A stretch of DNA of 64,000 bases from Cylicocyclus nassatus. Taxonomy: Eukaryota > Nematoda > Chromadorea > Rhabditida > Strongylidae. A program made the translations under genes and the position numbers. Positions 1 through 11,157 of this stretch are shown here, piece after piece. Within the stretch, counting starts at the first letter, position 1. Each line of letters starts with the position of its first letter. Location: positions 81,485,322-81,549,321 of the forward strand of contig CATQJL010000223.1 of NCBI GenBank assembly GCA_958299035.1, in the 5' to 3' direction. Under the pieces are notes generated by a model. That model was not told where the DNA came from. It was given only the letters and a program-made list of their open reading frames with translations, and made no database searches.

Positions 1-469
1 ATTAGATTGTCATTCGCTCTAGTGTGTACTGGTGAGAAAATTTATGGGTTGCGTCTTTTGGCACCAATTTTCAGGAGAAAGTGTTTACAGGAGTGTATTC
101 ATCTATCTTTGGAGTCATTGCCTAGTAGTGAAAGCTAGATAATTGATTTCTCACTTTTTGTGCTTGAGTTGAACGCAGCTTCTGCAAGTCGTCGACCTAC
201 GGATTTGTCTTCGGTGGACCTTACTGTTGCTCTAAACGGGCTACAGCTCCAAATTGCTTGAAACATGAAGTTTTTGAACTTCTAGGGACCCATGCGTCAT
301 TGCTTGAAATAAGAGAGTATGGTGTCGAATTAGATGGGTAGAAAACATTAGTTTGCCGAAAGGGGTAGTCCCGAGCGGACATCCGCAATCAGAGCACACT
401 TCTCTCTATCACAGCTCTTGAAAGCAGTCGGCGAGGTGGAGACCACTTCCTGCTCTCTACTCTTTGGAT
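1..469. other. No gene supported
   Basis: Short frames on both strands lack splice context, codon bias or recognisable motifs. I see no repeat shared with the rest of the window here. Confidence 0.5.
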
Positions 470-620
470 AGCGTAAATAGTGGGCAGGTGCTTGCTGTTC
501 CCGATCAGAATCAATATGTCGTGTCTCTTTTGGGGCGTTCGGGGGATGCAGGCGGACGAAGGGGTAGAGGAACGAACTCCGCCAGTTTTGCCAACCTCCG
601 CAGACTGCTGATCCTAGAAC
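470..620. repeat. 151-bp direct repeat, copy 1
   Basis: Almost identical to 1694-1844 (one visible difference), starting AGCGTAAATAGTGGG and ending CTGATCCTAGAAC. Its right half carries GGGGTAGAGGAACGAACTCC, related to the termini of the short element at 13820-13954. The two copies flank a 1.07 kb segment that also occurs, without these flanks, at 58404-59283. Confidence 0.85.
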
Positions 621-1693
621 ATATTTCGTTATTACTAAATACCAGTGACGTGGGCGCGCCACCCCCCACCCCCCGAGAATGGGTCGCGAAATTTTTGGAA
701 GTTATTTATATGGGTTATAAGAATGTGCAAACGACTTGTTTATTTTTGTAAATAATTAAAATAATTTTTAAATTTTAAAAATTCAAATTAGCCTTGTAAA
801 AAAATTTTTTTTCGGGGGCGTGGCTGACGCCACGCCCCTTTTTTAGATTTTAGTGGTTGGGGACCCGCAAAAAATTTGAGAAGCACCCGTAAAATTTTTT
901 CGGTACGTGGCTAACGCCACGCACCTTCACTCAAAAAAATTTTTTTGTCGCGCTCCCCCGAGCCGAAATCCTGGGTACTACTGCTAAATACATTCCTTAT
1001 CTTGTCCTATTGTATACAATGTGCGTCTTTATATCATCATGGAAGGGTTTTGTCTTCTTAATATCTTGCTAGGCGCTCTAAGCGTGGGTTGGTGGCATTA
1101 GTGGTCGGTAGCCCTATCTCTCAACCACTATCCAGAACACTTCAGAAACGCGAACACACTGAGAGGTCATATCTATATACTGATAGCGACCGCTGCTTCT
1201 TTCGAATCTTTTCAATTGAAATGCCAATCCCTGGACTTGACGGCATCTATAACAGCTTCCGGAGAGTTTTTCATAAAGCGATTGCGTATTCGAAGTTTCT
1301 GGACGGCAGTAGCGCAGGAAGATTTGGTGTACGTAGATGATGAACAACCACTAAAATAAGGTTGAGGTTACATTTTTTTTCATATGGTTTAATGGTTTGC
1401 TGCCAACCCTGATGGCGAAACAAGTAGACTATGATGTAGTTAGGCTGATGTGCTTCGACAGCACGGGACGACGTGGTTTACAAAAAGTATACTTTTCGAT
1501 GTTGGTGATAGTTTTTAGTTCCCGATAGTGATTGTTAGTGGTAGTTCCTCGTAGATTTAGTGGAGGTTATTCCATTTTGTATTAGGTTGTAACAGAATTG
1601 ATGCAGGTTCCTCGAATTTTGAGTTTGGATCTTTATAGCTTTTTACACAGACAATTTTTTCGTGTGCGATGAAAACTACTGTAATCTTTTTTT
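621..1693. repeat. 1.07 kb dispersed segment, left copy
   Basis: This segment reappears at 58404-59283 in the same orientation, including the 643-983 element with the same left flank. The right copy lacks about 200 bp corresponding to roughly 906-1107. No convincing protein is encoded. The 151-bp direct repeats on either side exist only in this copy. Confidence 0.8.
643..983. mobile_element. hAT-like MITE with 8-bp target duplication
   Basis: The element is bounded by CTAAATAC at 635-642 and again at 984-991, an exact 8-bp direct repeat. It starts CAGTGACGTGGG and ends GGGTACTACTG. The interior has two GC-rich hairpins with GTGGC...GCCAC arms separated by A/T-rich stretches. An 8-bp target duplication with CAGTG-type ends is characteristic of hAT-type non-autonomous elements. 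There is no coding capacity. Confidence 0.75.
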
Positions 1694-1844
1694 AGCGTAA
1701 ATAGTGGGCAGGTGCTTGCTGTTCCCGATCAGAATCAATATGTCGTGTCTCTTTTGGGGCGTTCGGGGGATGCAGGCGGACGAAGGGGTAGGGGAACGAA
1801 CTCCGCCAGTTTTGCCAACCTCCGCAGACTGCTGATCCTAGAAC
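1694..1844. repeat. 151-bp direct repeat, copy 2
   Basis: Second copy of the repeat at 470-620, same orientation. The sequence diverges immediately after CTAGAAC. Confidence 0.85.
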
Positions 1845-2773
1845 GGCATGCAAGGCATTGCAAAAAGATCACTTTGCTCGTGTTTGTTCCTTTACTCAGA
1901 CGAAGAACCTCTTCCAAAGCGATTTCTTCGCTTTCATGTTGAATGATGACATCGCGCTTGGGTGATGGCTTGGTTGAAGGGGCTGCTCTTAGTGAAAAGT
2001 TCTTCCTCACAGTATAGCCCGGACCCTGCCTTCAAGATTTGTTTACCCTCTTCATTCGAAAATCTGCACTTTCCTTATGATGCCATAAAATATATCTGAT
2101 CCTTGAATGTCAACAACGTTTAGCGCACATGTTCGGTCACAGTGCCACACACGAGTGGTTGGAGTTTTACGCCTTTGTCATCCTCAGTGACCTAGAATTG
2201 GTTCAAAGTGTCATCTGCGACTCATAATAGCAAACACTAACAAACGATCTAATTTGTAGTTCTTCCTCAATTCTGCCAACGTAGGAATTGTGCAGAGCAG
2301 GCATAAAGTGCTGGAAGACCACCGAGCATGAAGTTCGCACGAGGAGTGGGTGGTTGCGGCATACACATACAAATCGAATATGATCTGTAACAGCTATATG
2401 AGAGGAAGAAAATCAGCAGTGATTGGCAGACAATCGTTCTTTATTCAGTGCACCTCCATCGCTTTTAACTGGGCCTCTTTTTCATATGAAAAAATCAATT
2501 GATGTCGATGTTGTTTCTCTTCTGCGCTTCGCTTGTGTGCCCTCCTAGCGGTGAAACCAAGCTTACCTGCCTTCTCTCTGCCAAGTGTTCCCTGCGAATG
2601 CTTGATGATCTTCTAGTTTTTCTGGTATGCAAGGTTTGGCAGGAATATAATCGTTGGTAGACTACTCTTGCTTTTTGGTTCCCTGTTAACCATAAGGGCA
2701 TACTATGCATTGCGTCGTTGTACAACACTGACCGTAGAGCATGTTTGTCTTATCATTCAAAATTTTGCAAATA
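1845..2773. other. No gene or repeat recognised
   Basis: About 0.9 kb of intermediate GC sequence. The frames here are short and carry no motif or splice context I can support. Confidence 0.45.
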
Positions 2774-3003
2774 TTAGGTTGTGCAATGAGTTCTGTCCCA
2801 TTTATTCTTTCGATTTTTTCTCAATATTTTGCGCGATGTTCTGCAAATTGTTTATATGCATTTGAAAGTCAGCCTTCTCTACTAAAACTTTCATCTCGGT
2901 TTTCTACATCAGACGACTTGAAAAAGTTACAGCGTCAAATTTGGAAAATCAAAAAGGAAAAAATTCCATTTTCGACAACTACGTTACGTCGCCCTCCTAG
3001 TTA

Positions 3004-3873
3004 TTAGGGTGAACGGTAAAAAATGGGACACCTACGAAATAACTGGAGGTTTCTCAAGAATGAGAAGCGATTAGACATTCCAGTTTTGATAGATGTTAGA
3101 ATATTTTATTCTCTTTCAGATAATACCTATATAAGGTCATTTACATAAGTAATAATTTTTATACTTGCTGAAATGTAGAGTTAATCACCTCGACAAACTA
3201 TGAACTTTGAGCAGTATCTGCGCAGTGAAACATGTGAGACCATCCAAAGTACCGCTGCTGGAGTGGATTGTGGGACAGTCACCAAATCCACGACGGCTTG
3301 GTGGCCTCAACTTCCAAAGTCAGGAGATATGGCCGTTAGCAGCTTCGAAAACGAAGATACGTGTTATCCAATTCCTTCCAGGTGAACGCATGTTTTCTAG
3401 GTACCATCTGATAGAGCTTTTTACGCTCTGTCTATCCATGTGCAGCTTGCCTCAGATTTTATCCATTTTCGGAAAATATAGGGCAAAACATAATTTTTTG
3501 ATTCTTATTGCGCCAAAAATAGCTATTTTTCAGGTTTTTTCGCAACTTTTCCTGAAATTGAAAAGGAATCTAAGGCATTTAACATATCGTTTTAAAGAGC
3601 ATGAAAAGCTCTTTCGAACGGTATGTCATTTGCTTTACGACTTTACGGTATAGCGGTGCAAGATTGAGAATTGTGCAAAAAATCCCGTCGGAGTTCTTCA
3701 CGACGCCACGCGTACGGTCATGAGAGAGGAGCGGTAACGCGTTGCCAGAATAATAGGCGAAGGTCGGTTATGTAAGCGACGTTTGAGTTGTAGTCTGCTT
3801 GTTATTGGTGAGGACAAAAAATCTTAAAATGTAATAAAAATCAAGCTGTCCCATTTTTTACCGTTCACCCTAA
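3004..3873. mobile_element. Inverted-repeat element nested in 2774-5274
   Basis: Terminal inverted repeats of at least 26 bp (TTAGGGTGAACGGTAAAAAA at the left, reverse complement at the right), flanked by TA on both sides. The longest frame inside (148 codons, 3207-3653) has no recognisable domain and is probably fortuitous. A related right end lies alone at about 37900-37937. Confidence 0.85.
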
Positions 3874-4129
3874 TAGTTAGAATGCCTAGGAATAAGTCCG
3901 AAGAATTTGCTAAACGTAAGCAAATTATGCTCTAGCTTCTACTGCGCTTCAAAAGTGCTGAAACTTTTCAAAAATCATTTTTGCAGACTTTAGAAAAGTC
4001 TTCTTTCTAACGCCTTTTCAACGTTGGTGTTGGGCATCATGTGAAGGCATCCTGAGGGAAGATGGTAGGCGGATCATCCAGAAAAGACAGAAAGGATGGT
4101 TTGTGGCTTTAAAATTATCGAATTAGGTT

Positions 4130-4890
4130 AAATACTCAAAATTCGAATTTTGGGAGCCACACAGCTTGGGTACGCGAGACGGCGAACATCGCCGTGACAA
4201 CTCAGGGACTCGCGCCGTGCGGGCGGCCAGCGACGACCTTACAATCGCTCGTTGGTGTGTGCGATTGTACGGTCGTCGAGGGCCGTCGGCACGGTTAACG
4301 TGGGGCGCCCGCACGGTTTCTAATGGTCGCCCATTTGCGCGGGGAAGGTCGGCCGCTCGCTTGCTGTTGGAGTAAATTCATATGGTATATCTTGACCATT
4401 TTTCATGGATATGTTGGTCCTTCTCACATTGTGGGAATATGGATCGATGCCTGCGGCATTGCCCAGATTTTTCATGGGGAAGCGCCCACACCATCATTGG
4501 ATAACTGTAGCGTCACACAGGTTCATCCCAGCTTTGCTGGTGAAGGAAAGCGTTGATAACACGATATGTCAATGCTTAGCCAGCCTAAACCCTGCGTCGT
4601 ACCCCACGCAGGTACCTTTCACGCTCACAATGTGTGAAAATTGTGAGCAAAAGATTGAGGTCACTGATGGCCGCTTGCACGGCAACAGGTATTGCCGACC
4701 GATAAAACGGACACATTGCTGGCCGCTCGCTCGAGCAAATGTATTGCCGGTCGTTTGCACGGTAACATTGCCTGCCGCTAGGACGGCGCTTCAGCTGCTG
4801 GCCGCACGCACGGAAGCTTTGGGCTTATGTCGACCGCTTGTACGCTAGCCCTTATAGGAGGACCGCTCGCACGGCGCGAATCCCTGAGAA
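4130..4890. repeat. GC-rich block with inverted and reiterated motif
   Basis: A compositional island inside an A/T-rich element. The motif GCCGCTCGCACGG and variants recurs at about 4348, 4670, 4718, 4800 and 4862. A stretch near 4190-4235 (GGACTCGCGCCGTGCGGGCG) has an inverted counterpart at about 4858-4890, so the block is partly a foldback. Frames in it are by-products of the repeats. Confidence 0.6.
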
Positions 4891-5274
4891 AGTCTTGTCT
4901 TGCCGACTTTTGAAAAAATGTCATTAAATAGCCGGTAGAAGGAAGTTAACATGCGCAAACAGTTATAGAATAAGTGTAAAAGTCTATTAGATTGTTTTGG
5001 CTGTTGTCAAGCTTGTTCAATAAGTTTTACCGACAAAAATTGAGAAAAATTTGGAGGAAAAAAGATGTCGAAAACTGATTTTTCGGCTCTTTGCATTTTT
5101 TGTTTCAAGGACAAAAATCTTTTTCAATTTCCTGCTATGTTGGAGAATGATGCATACGAGTCGGAAAAGCAGACTCAGAGCTTTCAAAAGCATATTCATT
5201 TTATCTGAAATATAGTCGATGTGTCAAGAAAGAACCAAAACAAAAAATGGGACAGAACTTATTACACGACCTAA

Positions 5275-5973
5275 TAATAATACGATGTTTGGTGGTGTGG
5301 AATTACAGGTGACATCAAAATCATCTCGATGTCTTTGAGGAAAACGAATGCGTCGAAATATTAGGCTACGAGATTGAAATAAAAAAACCTCTGAAACCTG
5401 TATGTCAAGAGTAATTTGAAGACATGACCATGCCCAAGTTGCCCAGTGGAAATTTTTCGCTCATCTGTTCTTGCACTGAGTGGGTCACTCTTACAAGAGG
5501 ATCTTTTTTACATCTTAAAGTGGCGACCCTCAAATTTATGATATAAAAGTTACACCTCACTGGTTTAAGTGCTTGGACCACGTCGGCAAGGAACAATGCG
5601 TGGAGTAAACTCGTTACTTGCAAGTTGCAGTCGTGGCCTTCGGCCCATTGCTGTCACTTGAGTTAACTCAATATAGTCAGCATACAGTGGAATTATCTCT
5701 GACAGCGAAGGTTTAGTCGAAGTGGCCATTCCAAATGAGTCTTATACCACTTTGAGGAGCATCAAAGGTGATTCCAAATCTAATTTCATTATCTGTCGAG
5801 CGCCTCTGCATATTGAGTCGTGAATATTTTATTGGTGCGAAGAATGAAGGCACGATCTACGTTAGATCAAGTTTTACCGCTTTTTCAACGCTCAAATGAG
5901 CAGTGTCAAGTATGAGTGTTTTGGACAGAAGGTATTATATAAATGGAGTGCTCTGATAATTAACATCGAACTA
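5275..5973. other. No gene recognised between two elements
   Basis: About 0.7 kb with only short frames and no splice or motif support. Confidence 0.45.
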
Positions 5974-6884
5974 TTAGGTTGGTGCACAAGTAATGGCCGA
6001 TTTCGCAAGTCTTTTTTTAGGCCAACTATTTCCATAAAAATTTCTCCTTTGCGACAGATGTAGCAAACCACTGAGAAGCTGCTTTCATGCTCTATCTAAT
6101 GCTGGTTGAAGCGGGCTTTCACTCTCATCTATTATGCAGTTACTGAGCTACAAATAACAGCATCCAAATCTGGAATTTTGTTGCATTCGTTTTCTGGCCG
6201 GAATCCGAGTGCCTATGGATGGCGCTATGTCGATAACTTAGCTATTGTGTGCCATAGAAATTGTCTACATTATACATACTCAAATGTATTTTTTGAAGTT
6301 ATCCAGACTGAGATATCGGTCTCTCAACATCGGTAGACGTTGCGGTCATTTTATGACCCTAAATTTTTTTGAAGAAGTCATTCGACAAAACTTTGCCCAA
6401 TTATGTAAGCGTAATGCTAGCGCACCCTATCAACAGTGTTTGCAAAAACGTCCAGTTGTTCACTGCTCAGAAAATCGGAAAGATCTATATTCGGGAGTTT
6501 GAGGCACACTGGAAAAATATTGAAAAAACTGAGAAATTTCAAATTTCAATTTTTTTCGCAAACTTTTTGTCTGAATTCTTTTTATAGTGTTTCGTACTAC
6601 TGGCTCGCGGCTACAAGATAGGCCACTTATCATTCATACTAACAGACTTTGAAGGAAGTTATGAATTGTTAAGGACAAGGTTCTAACAGGAGAACCTTTT
6701 TTGTTTTTTAATCCATATTTTTCTGCCCGTTCGTGATATGAGTATAAGTAAATGTGCGCTGTGCTGCACAAGGCTTGCTGCTTCTGATGACCGTTGCCGC
6801 GTTCGGAAATGTGAATCTTTCAAAAAGTTATAGCACGTCAAAGTGAGGAATCGCAAATCGGCCATTATTCTTGCACCAACCTAA
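5974..6884. mobile_element. Mariner MITE with TTAGGTTGGTGCA ends
   Basis: Left end TTAGGTTGGTGCACAAGTAA and right end its reverse complement (TTATTCTTGCACCAACCTAA), flanked by TA on both sides. The ends match the general form of mariner elements of the human Hsmar1/MADE1 type, a subfamily also reported from hookworms. It has no transposase frame, so it is non-autonomous. Confidence 0.85.
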
Positions 6885-7762
6885 TATTTGAGCAATGACG
6901 AATTTTGTCTTAATTATGCATTCAATTTTTCAACTCAAAAAACGCTCATAACTCGACGTCCAGGGGCACTCGGCAGATAACGAAGATTTGGGATCAGCGT
7001 TCGATGCTCTTTATAGTCTATCAGTTTTGTGTGAAAAGGCCACTTTGACCAAACGGATCTCCTTTGTGAGTCATAACCGAGCAAGTGCTGCTGAAGTGCT
7101 AGGAGAGTATTATAGGATGCATCAAATTTAGCGATAACTTTGCAGCCGCAAAAGGGCTACTTATAGCTGATTGCAAAATTACAGCACATACTGCAATCAT
7201 CCTCTGCTAAAATCGTTTTGTGAACCCGAGGCGATTACATATTGCTAAAATCGTTTTGTGAACCCAAGGCGATTACATACTTATTTGCAGAAAAGAAATT
7301 GTTGCAATAGCATTTAAAGAGCGGCAAAACCCAATCTTTGATGTTTGAATCTCAATCAATAGCAAAAAAAATCTGGACATTCTTAAGAAGTTTTATGTTC
7401 GCAGTGCAGAGGAGGCTCAACGCTAGTCGTAGTAGTTGCGTCTGCCAGAAACTATTCAAAAAACCGAAAAAATCTATATTACCTGCTTGTCTGTAGCCTT
7501 TTTGTTAAATTGCATTTGTAAGCCGAAGAAATATGGCCGGCACCGGATCAAGGTATGTAGCTCCCATAAAGCTCTCACATCAATATCAAATTTCAATCGA
7601 TTGATGAAATCAGTCTCGAATCTGACTTGGAGTCAGTTTTGTTCTTCTTTCGCGCATTTTTTGACATGCTCCATACAAGTGCTTTTGGTTGAATTCAATA
7701 GTCTTCAATAGCTAGACATTTCCAAACTTTTTTGTTACTATATATTAAAAGCTTACTCTGTA
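6885..7762. other. No gene supported; one 38-bp tandem duplication
   Basis: The only clear structure is a 38-bp unit (GCTAAAATCGTTTTGTGAAC...) present twice in tandem at 7206-7243 and 7244-7281, differing at about one base. Confidence 0.6.
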
Positions 7763-8240
7763 ATGCCGCATGGTTTTCAAATGACAGCGGTAACTTTCGT
7801 GGAGAACACGACGGAATTTTATAAGCCACATCCGCGTGCCGCGGACAACTTTGTTGGCAAGATACTTTGTTGTTTTTCTAGAGCCACAGTCTCAATGTCA
7901 AGTCATTATCGAAAAAGGCTTTTTATCTTTTTTCAAGCTCATCTTGTCGAGACTGTCATTGAAGGATACAATTGCAGATTTTGGTGCGCTTCGTACACTT
8001 TTTATAACTTCTGAAAACCAATCTTTTTTTCGCATATTGCATTTTTGAGTGTGGACTATGCTGATTATTTTTGGGGACATGTTTGGATACTTTGGACCGC
8101 AACTCGTTTGGTTATTTCAATTTGGCGTTTGGGCAGTACTTCTCACTATATTCGCTATATTCCGTAAACGATTGGTACCGTTAGAAATGCCAAAGTTGCC
8201 ACAAGAAGAAGAGGAGGAAGTAAAGAGACCTCTTTATTAA
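7763..8240 (+). CDS. Candidate two-exon single-pass membrane protein, unknown function
   Basis: Proposed exons are 7763-7856 and 8050-8240, giving 94 residues. The join needs a GC donor (G|GCAAGA) and a TTTTTGAG acceptor, but it keeps the frame exactly across two stretches that each look coding. Exon 1 reads VENTTEFYKPHPRAADNF. Exon 2 has a hydrophobic stretch of about 30 residues (from MLIIFGDMFGYF to TIFAIF), then basic residues (RKR), then an acidic tail with five Glu and a final RPLY, as in a small single-pass membrane protein with a cytosolic or matrix tail. A second ATG at 7781 is equally usable. I do not recognise the family. The neighbours are repeats, so context gives no clue. The weak splice signals are the main doubt. 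Confidence 0.45.
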
Positions 8241-8329
8241 CTTTGATAAGATTTTCTTATTTCTGCACTACATATTTTAGCATTATCTCTCAGTATCTCA
8301 TGGTTTTGAGTTACTACTTTATACACCAC

Positions 8330-8943
8330 TAGCTGGCTTACCCGGCTCCGCCGTATGTTCCAAATAGAAAATTCCATCTCTTAACCGATCGGACCAAACT
8401 TGACACACATAGACTTCGGGCCCCGGCGGGTGTCACAGTCCACTTTTCTCTATCGATCGATGTCGATTTTATCGATTTTTTGCAAAATTTGAGCTAGGGG
8501 GCTGAAATTTGGCAGAGGGGTGTAATCGAGCATGCTGATCACCCCCACGGGGGTGATCAGCATGCTCGATTACCCCCTGTGCCAAATCCCAGCCCCGTAG
8601 CTCAAACTTTGCAAAAAAATCGATAAAATCGATAAAAGTAATGCACGATTTTAAAAACTAATATTGTATTCGGAATCCCCATGCTCACTTACCCCCCTGT
8701 CCCAACTCCCAGCCCCGTAGCTCAAATTTTGCAAAAAATCGATAAAATCGATATCGATCGATACGAAAAGTAGCCTATGACACCCGCCGGGGCCCGAGGT
8801 GTATGTGTGCCAAGTTTGGTCCCGATCGGTTCAGAAATGGAATTTTCTATTCGGAACATACGTACAGACATACAGACAGACATACATACATACAAACAGA
8901 CATTCAGCTTTATATATAAGACTAGCGACCCTACGGGTCGCTA
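8330..8943. repeat. Dispersed repeat ending in CAGACA-rich tail and hairpin
   Basis: Contains a long imperfect foldback: GACACCCGCCGGGGCCCGAG and TATCGATCGAT modules on the right have inverted partners on the left (about 8385-8480), with a perfect inner hairpin around GATCACCCCCACGGGGGTGATC (8540-8561). It ends in a CAGACATACA tract, CTTTATATATAAGA, then a CTAGCGACCC-TAC-GGGTCGCTAG hairpin (8921-8943). Copies or fragments lie at 19633-19703, 41720-42190 and 63490-63803. Class uncertain; the terminal hairpin resembles a Helitron 3' end, but the base following CTAG is C rather than T. Confidence 0.7.
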
Positions 8944-8980
8944 GCAATTGGGTGAGGGCAGATACTTTGAGAAACGCATA

Positions 8981-9439
8981 TTTGAAGGCAGTGTCCGGAA
9001 AAACTCGATTTTGAGATTTTGTGCTTATACGGGCCTATTCTCCATGCTGAATCCGAAAATCCACATTGGAAAGCGAAACGGCGAAAAAGGGCTATAATAT
9101 AGTAAGGAAATCAGCAGGTGGGCGGGGCTTTCCCCAGTGCGATTTCACGCTCCCAGCTCCCGGAGCGATTTTCTTGATTCCGCTAGCCGTTCTAACATCG
9201 CTACCGGCCAACTGCGAATGATTGACTTGAAACCGGAAGCGAGAAGGTCGCTCCGGAAGCCGGGAACGTGAATTCGCAGTGGGGAGGACCCCGCCCACCT
9301 GCTCATTTCCCTCCTTTGTTAGAGCCGTTTCTCCCCATTTTCGCGCTCTACAATGTGCATTTTCGGATTCAGCGTAGCGAATAGGCCCAAGTAAGCACAA
9401 AATCTCACAATTGAGTTCTTGCCCGGACACTGCCTTTAA
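8981..9439. mobile_element. Foldback MITE with TTTGAAGGCAGTGTCCGG ends
   Basis: The two halves are largely reverse complements: AAGGCAGTGTCCGG...GATTTTGTGCTTA at the left and TAAGCACAAAATC...CCGGACACTGCCTT at the right, including a GTGGGCGGGG block at 9117. Relatives are at 42192-43195 and, more distantly, 63107-63447. Non-coding. Confidence 0.8.
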
Positions 9440-9639
9440 GACAGCAGAAATCTACGCTAATTCAATATTTGTATCAGAAATAAGTCGTTGCGCAGCAAAC
9501 CCTAAATATAATCCCAATCAGTAGAATATTACAAGTTATAAAAAATAAACCTAAGAGATGAATCCTACTACAACACATATATTGCACAGTCTGCTCTGGG
9601 ATGTTATTGAAAATTGCTCTGCCGTGCTTCAGACTTTCC

Positions 9640-10095
9640 TTCGTTCGAAACCCTGCTTGAAGTTACTTTTTCAATGAAAATGAGTTTTTTGCACACTTGC
9701 TCTCAAAGCAAATCATATAAATTCTTGGAAATTGTGCGCGAAACGCAGACGAATCTAATTAAAACAAGTAAGGCTCTACTGCGGAGATCGTCAGACTTCA
9801 CCTCCGCTCAAGACCGAAATTGAATGCTCATTTTTTTGCTCAAGAAACTGAACTTCACATTTTCGAAAGCAATTTTCTAAATTTCTTAAAATGAGAAGGA
9901 AAAGAGACAAGAATTTTTCAAACAAGACTTTACTTTGCGAACGTTCAATTTTACCCTCCTCTCTCCCCTCGCTGTGAGACTGAAATTGATTGAATGTTCA
10001 ATTTTCCTTATAAAAATCAAAGTTTTCCTCGAACTTGTTCGAAAGAATGAGTTATCTTGATTTTCCAAAATTTGAAATGAACATGGGTTTTCCAA
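9640..10095. repeat. Satellite of about 150-160 bp unit, left block
   Basis: Degenerate units restart near 9812 and 9977 with GACCGAAATTGAATGCTCA-like sequence. This is the same family and orientation as the clearer array at 21613-22790 on the far side of the 11.5 kb palindrome. Confidence 0.55.
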
Positions 10096-11157
10096 AATGG
10101 ACTTGCAAGGCGGCCATCACTGCCGCCTTGATATCCTATGATATGAACGCGTTGTTGCGCCGGAAGTGCCGCCTTACGATAGCTCTCTTAAAGTTCAACT
10201 AATTGAATTCTAGCTTTGATATTTGTAATCAGCTCCTTCTGAAAAACATGAAAGAGTAGTAAAAGTTCAAAAACCTTTTTTTCAAAGAAGCTTTCTCTTG
10301 ACCACTGGCGGCATAAACGCACTGCCCCGTTGTTGTCGCCGCATCTGCATAACTCTCTTCAGGTTGAATCTATCAAATTCTAATTTGTATTCGGAATCGG
10401 CGTCCCCAGCGCTTTCTGATAGTGCTTTCGGAAGCTTCATAATTTTGCTTTTGAGCTTTTTTGACTTCATGGCGGCGGTAATCTAAATGCAACGTCGCGC
10501 TGAATGTGCAGTATACTGTAACTCGGTTGAAAATCCTTCAACCGGGATTTAGACTGAATTTTTGAAAACAGCATCTTTCTAATTACTTATGAGTTTGCTC
10601 AAACTATACAGGATCTCCCGTCTTGCTACTTTTTTTTTTGCATTATCGGGCATAGACGACGAAGTAAACGTCGGAAAAGGCGCACTGATTTAACTTTCTT
10701 CAGGCCGTTCCTATCAAATTTGAAGCTGATATTCGGAGCAAGTGACTCCAAACTATCTGATTATATGCCCAAATCTTGCGAACTTCCAAATTTTTTCCAG
10801 ATTTTTTAGTCCCTCATAATACCCTAATTAACCAGCCTGGTTCTAACCATAGCTATAGTGTCCTTACTGCATCAATTAATATCAAAGTCTTATCAATATG
10901 ATGGCACACGAAGGTGAAGTTCAAACAATAGTTGCAGTCTCAATATGATGGCCCACAAAGGTGAAGTTCAAACAATAGTTGCAGTCCGATTTTGATTTCG
11001 AGGTCATGCTCGGGTCTCATGATTCTTTACAGTGACCATCCCGATTATGTATCCTAATGGCTATGTGCCTGACCTATTTTATTGACAGGGTGTGGAAGTT
11101 GATTCAGGACAATGAGTAATTCAGAATTCGTGGTTATGATTGCAAAGATCGTACTGA

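Larger units (their letters stand above)
2774..5274. mobile_element. Mariner-type inverted-repeat element, outer, 2.5 kb
   Basis: Ends are TTAGGTTGTGCAATGAGTTC at the left and its imperfect reverse complement (GAACTTATTACACGACCTAA) at the right, both flanked by TA. The termini and TA duplication fit Tc1/mariner-type non-autonomous elements. It is interrupted by a second element (3004-3873) and carries a GC-rich block (4130-4890). No transposase frame is visible. Confidence 0.75.

Noticed and set aside
3207..3653. 148-codon plus-strand frame
   Set aside because: Lies wholly inside a non-autonomous inverted-repeat element, shows no transposase motif, and its composition reflects A/T-rich repeats.
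8921..8943. Helitron 3' terminus (hairpin plus CTAG)
   Set aside because: The base after CTAG is C, not the T expected of A-T insertion, and other copies of the repeat end before the hairpin. Kept only as a question in the findings.
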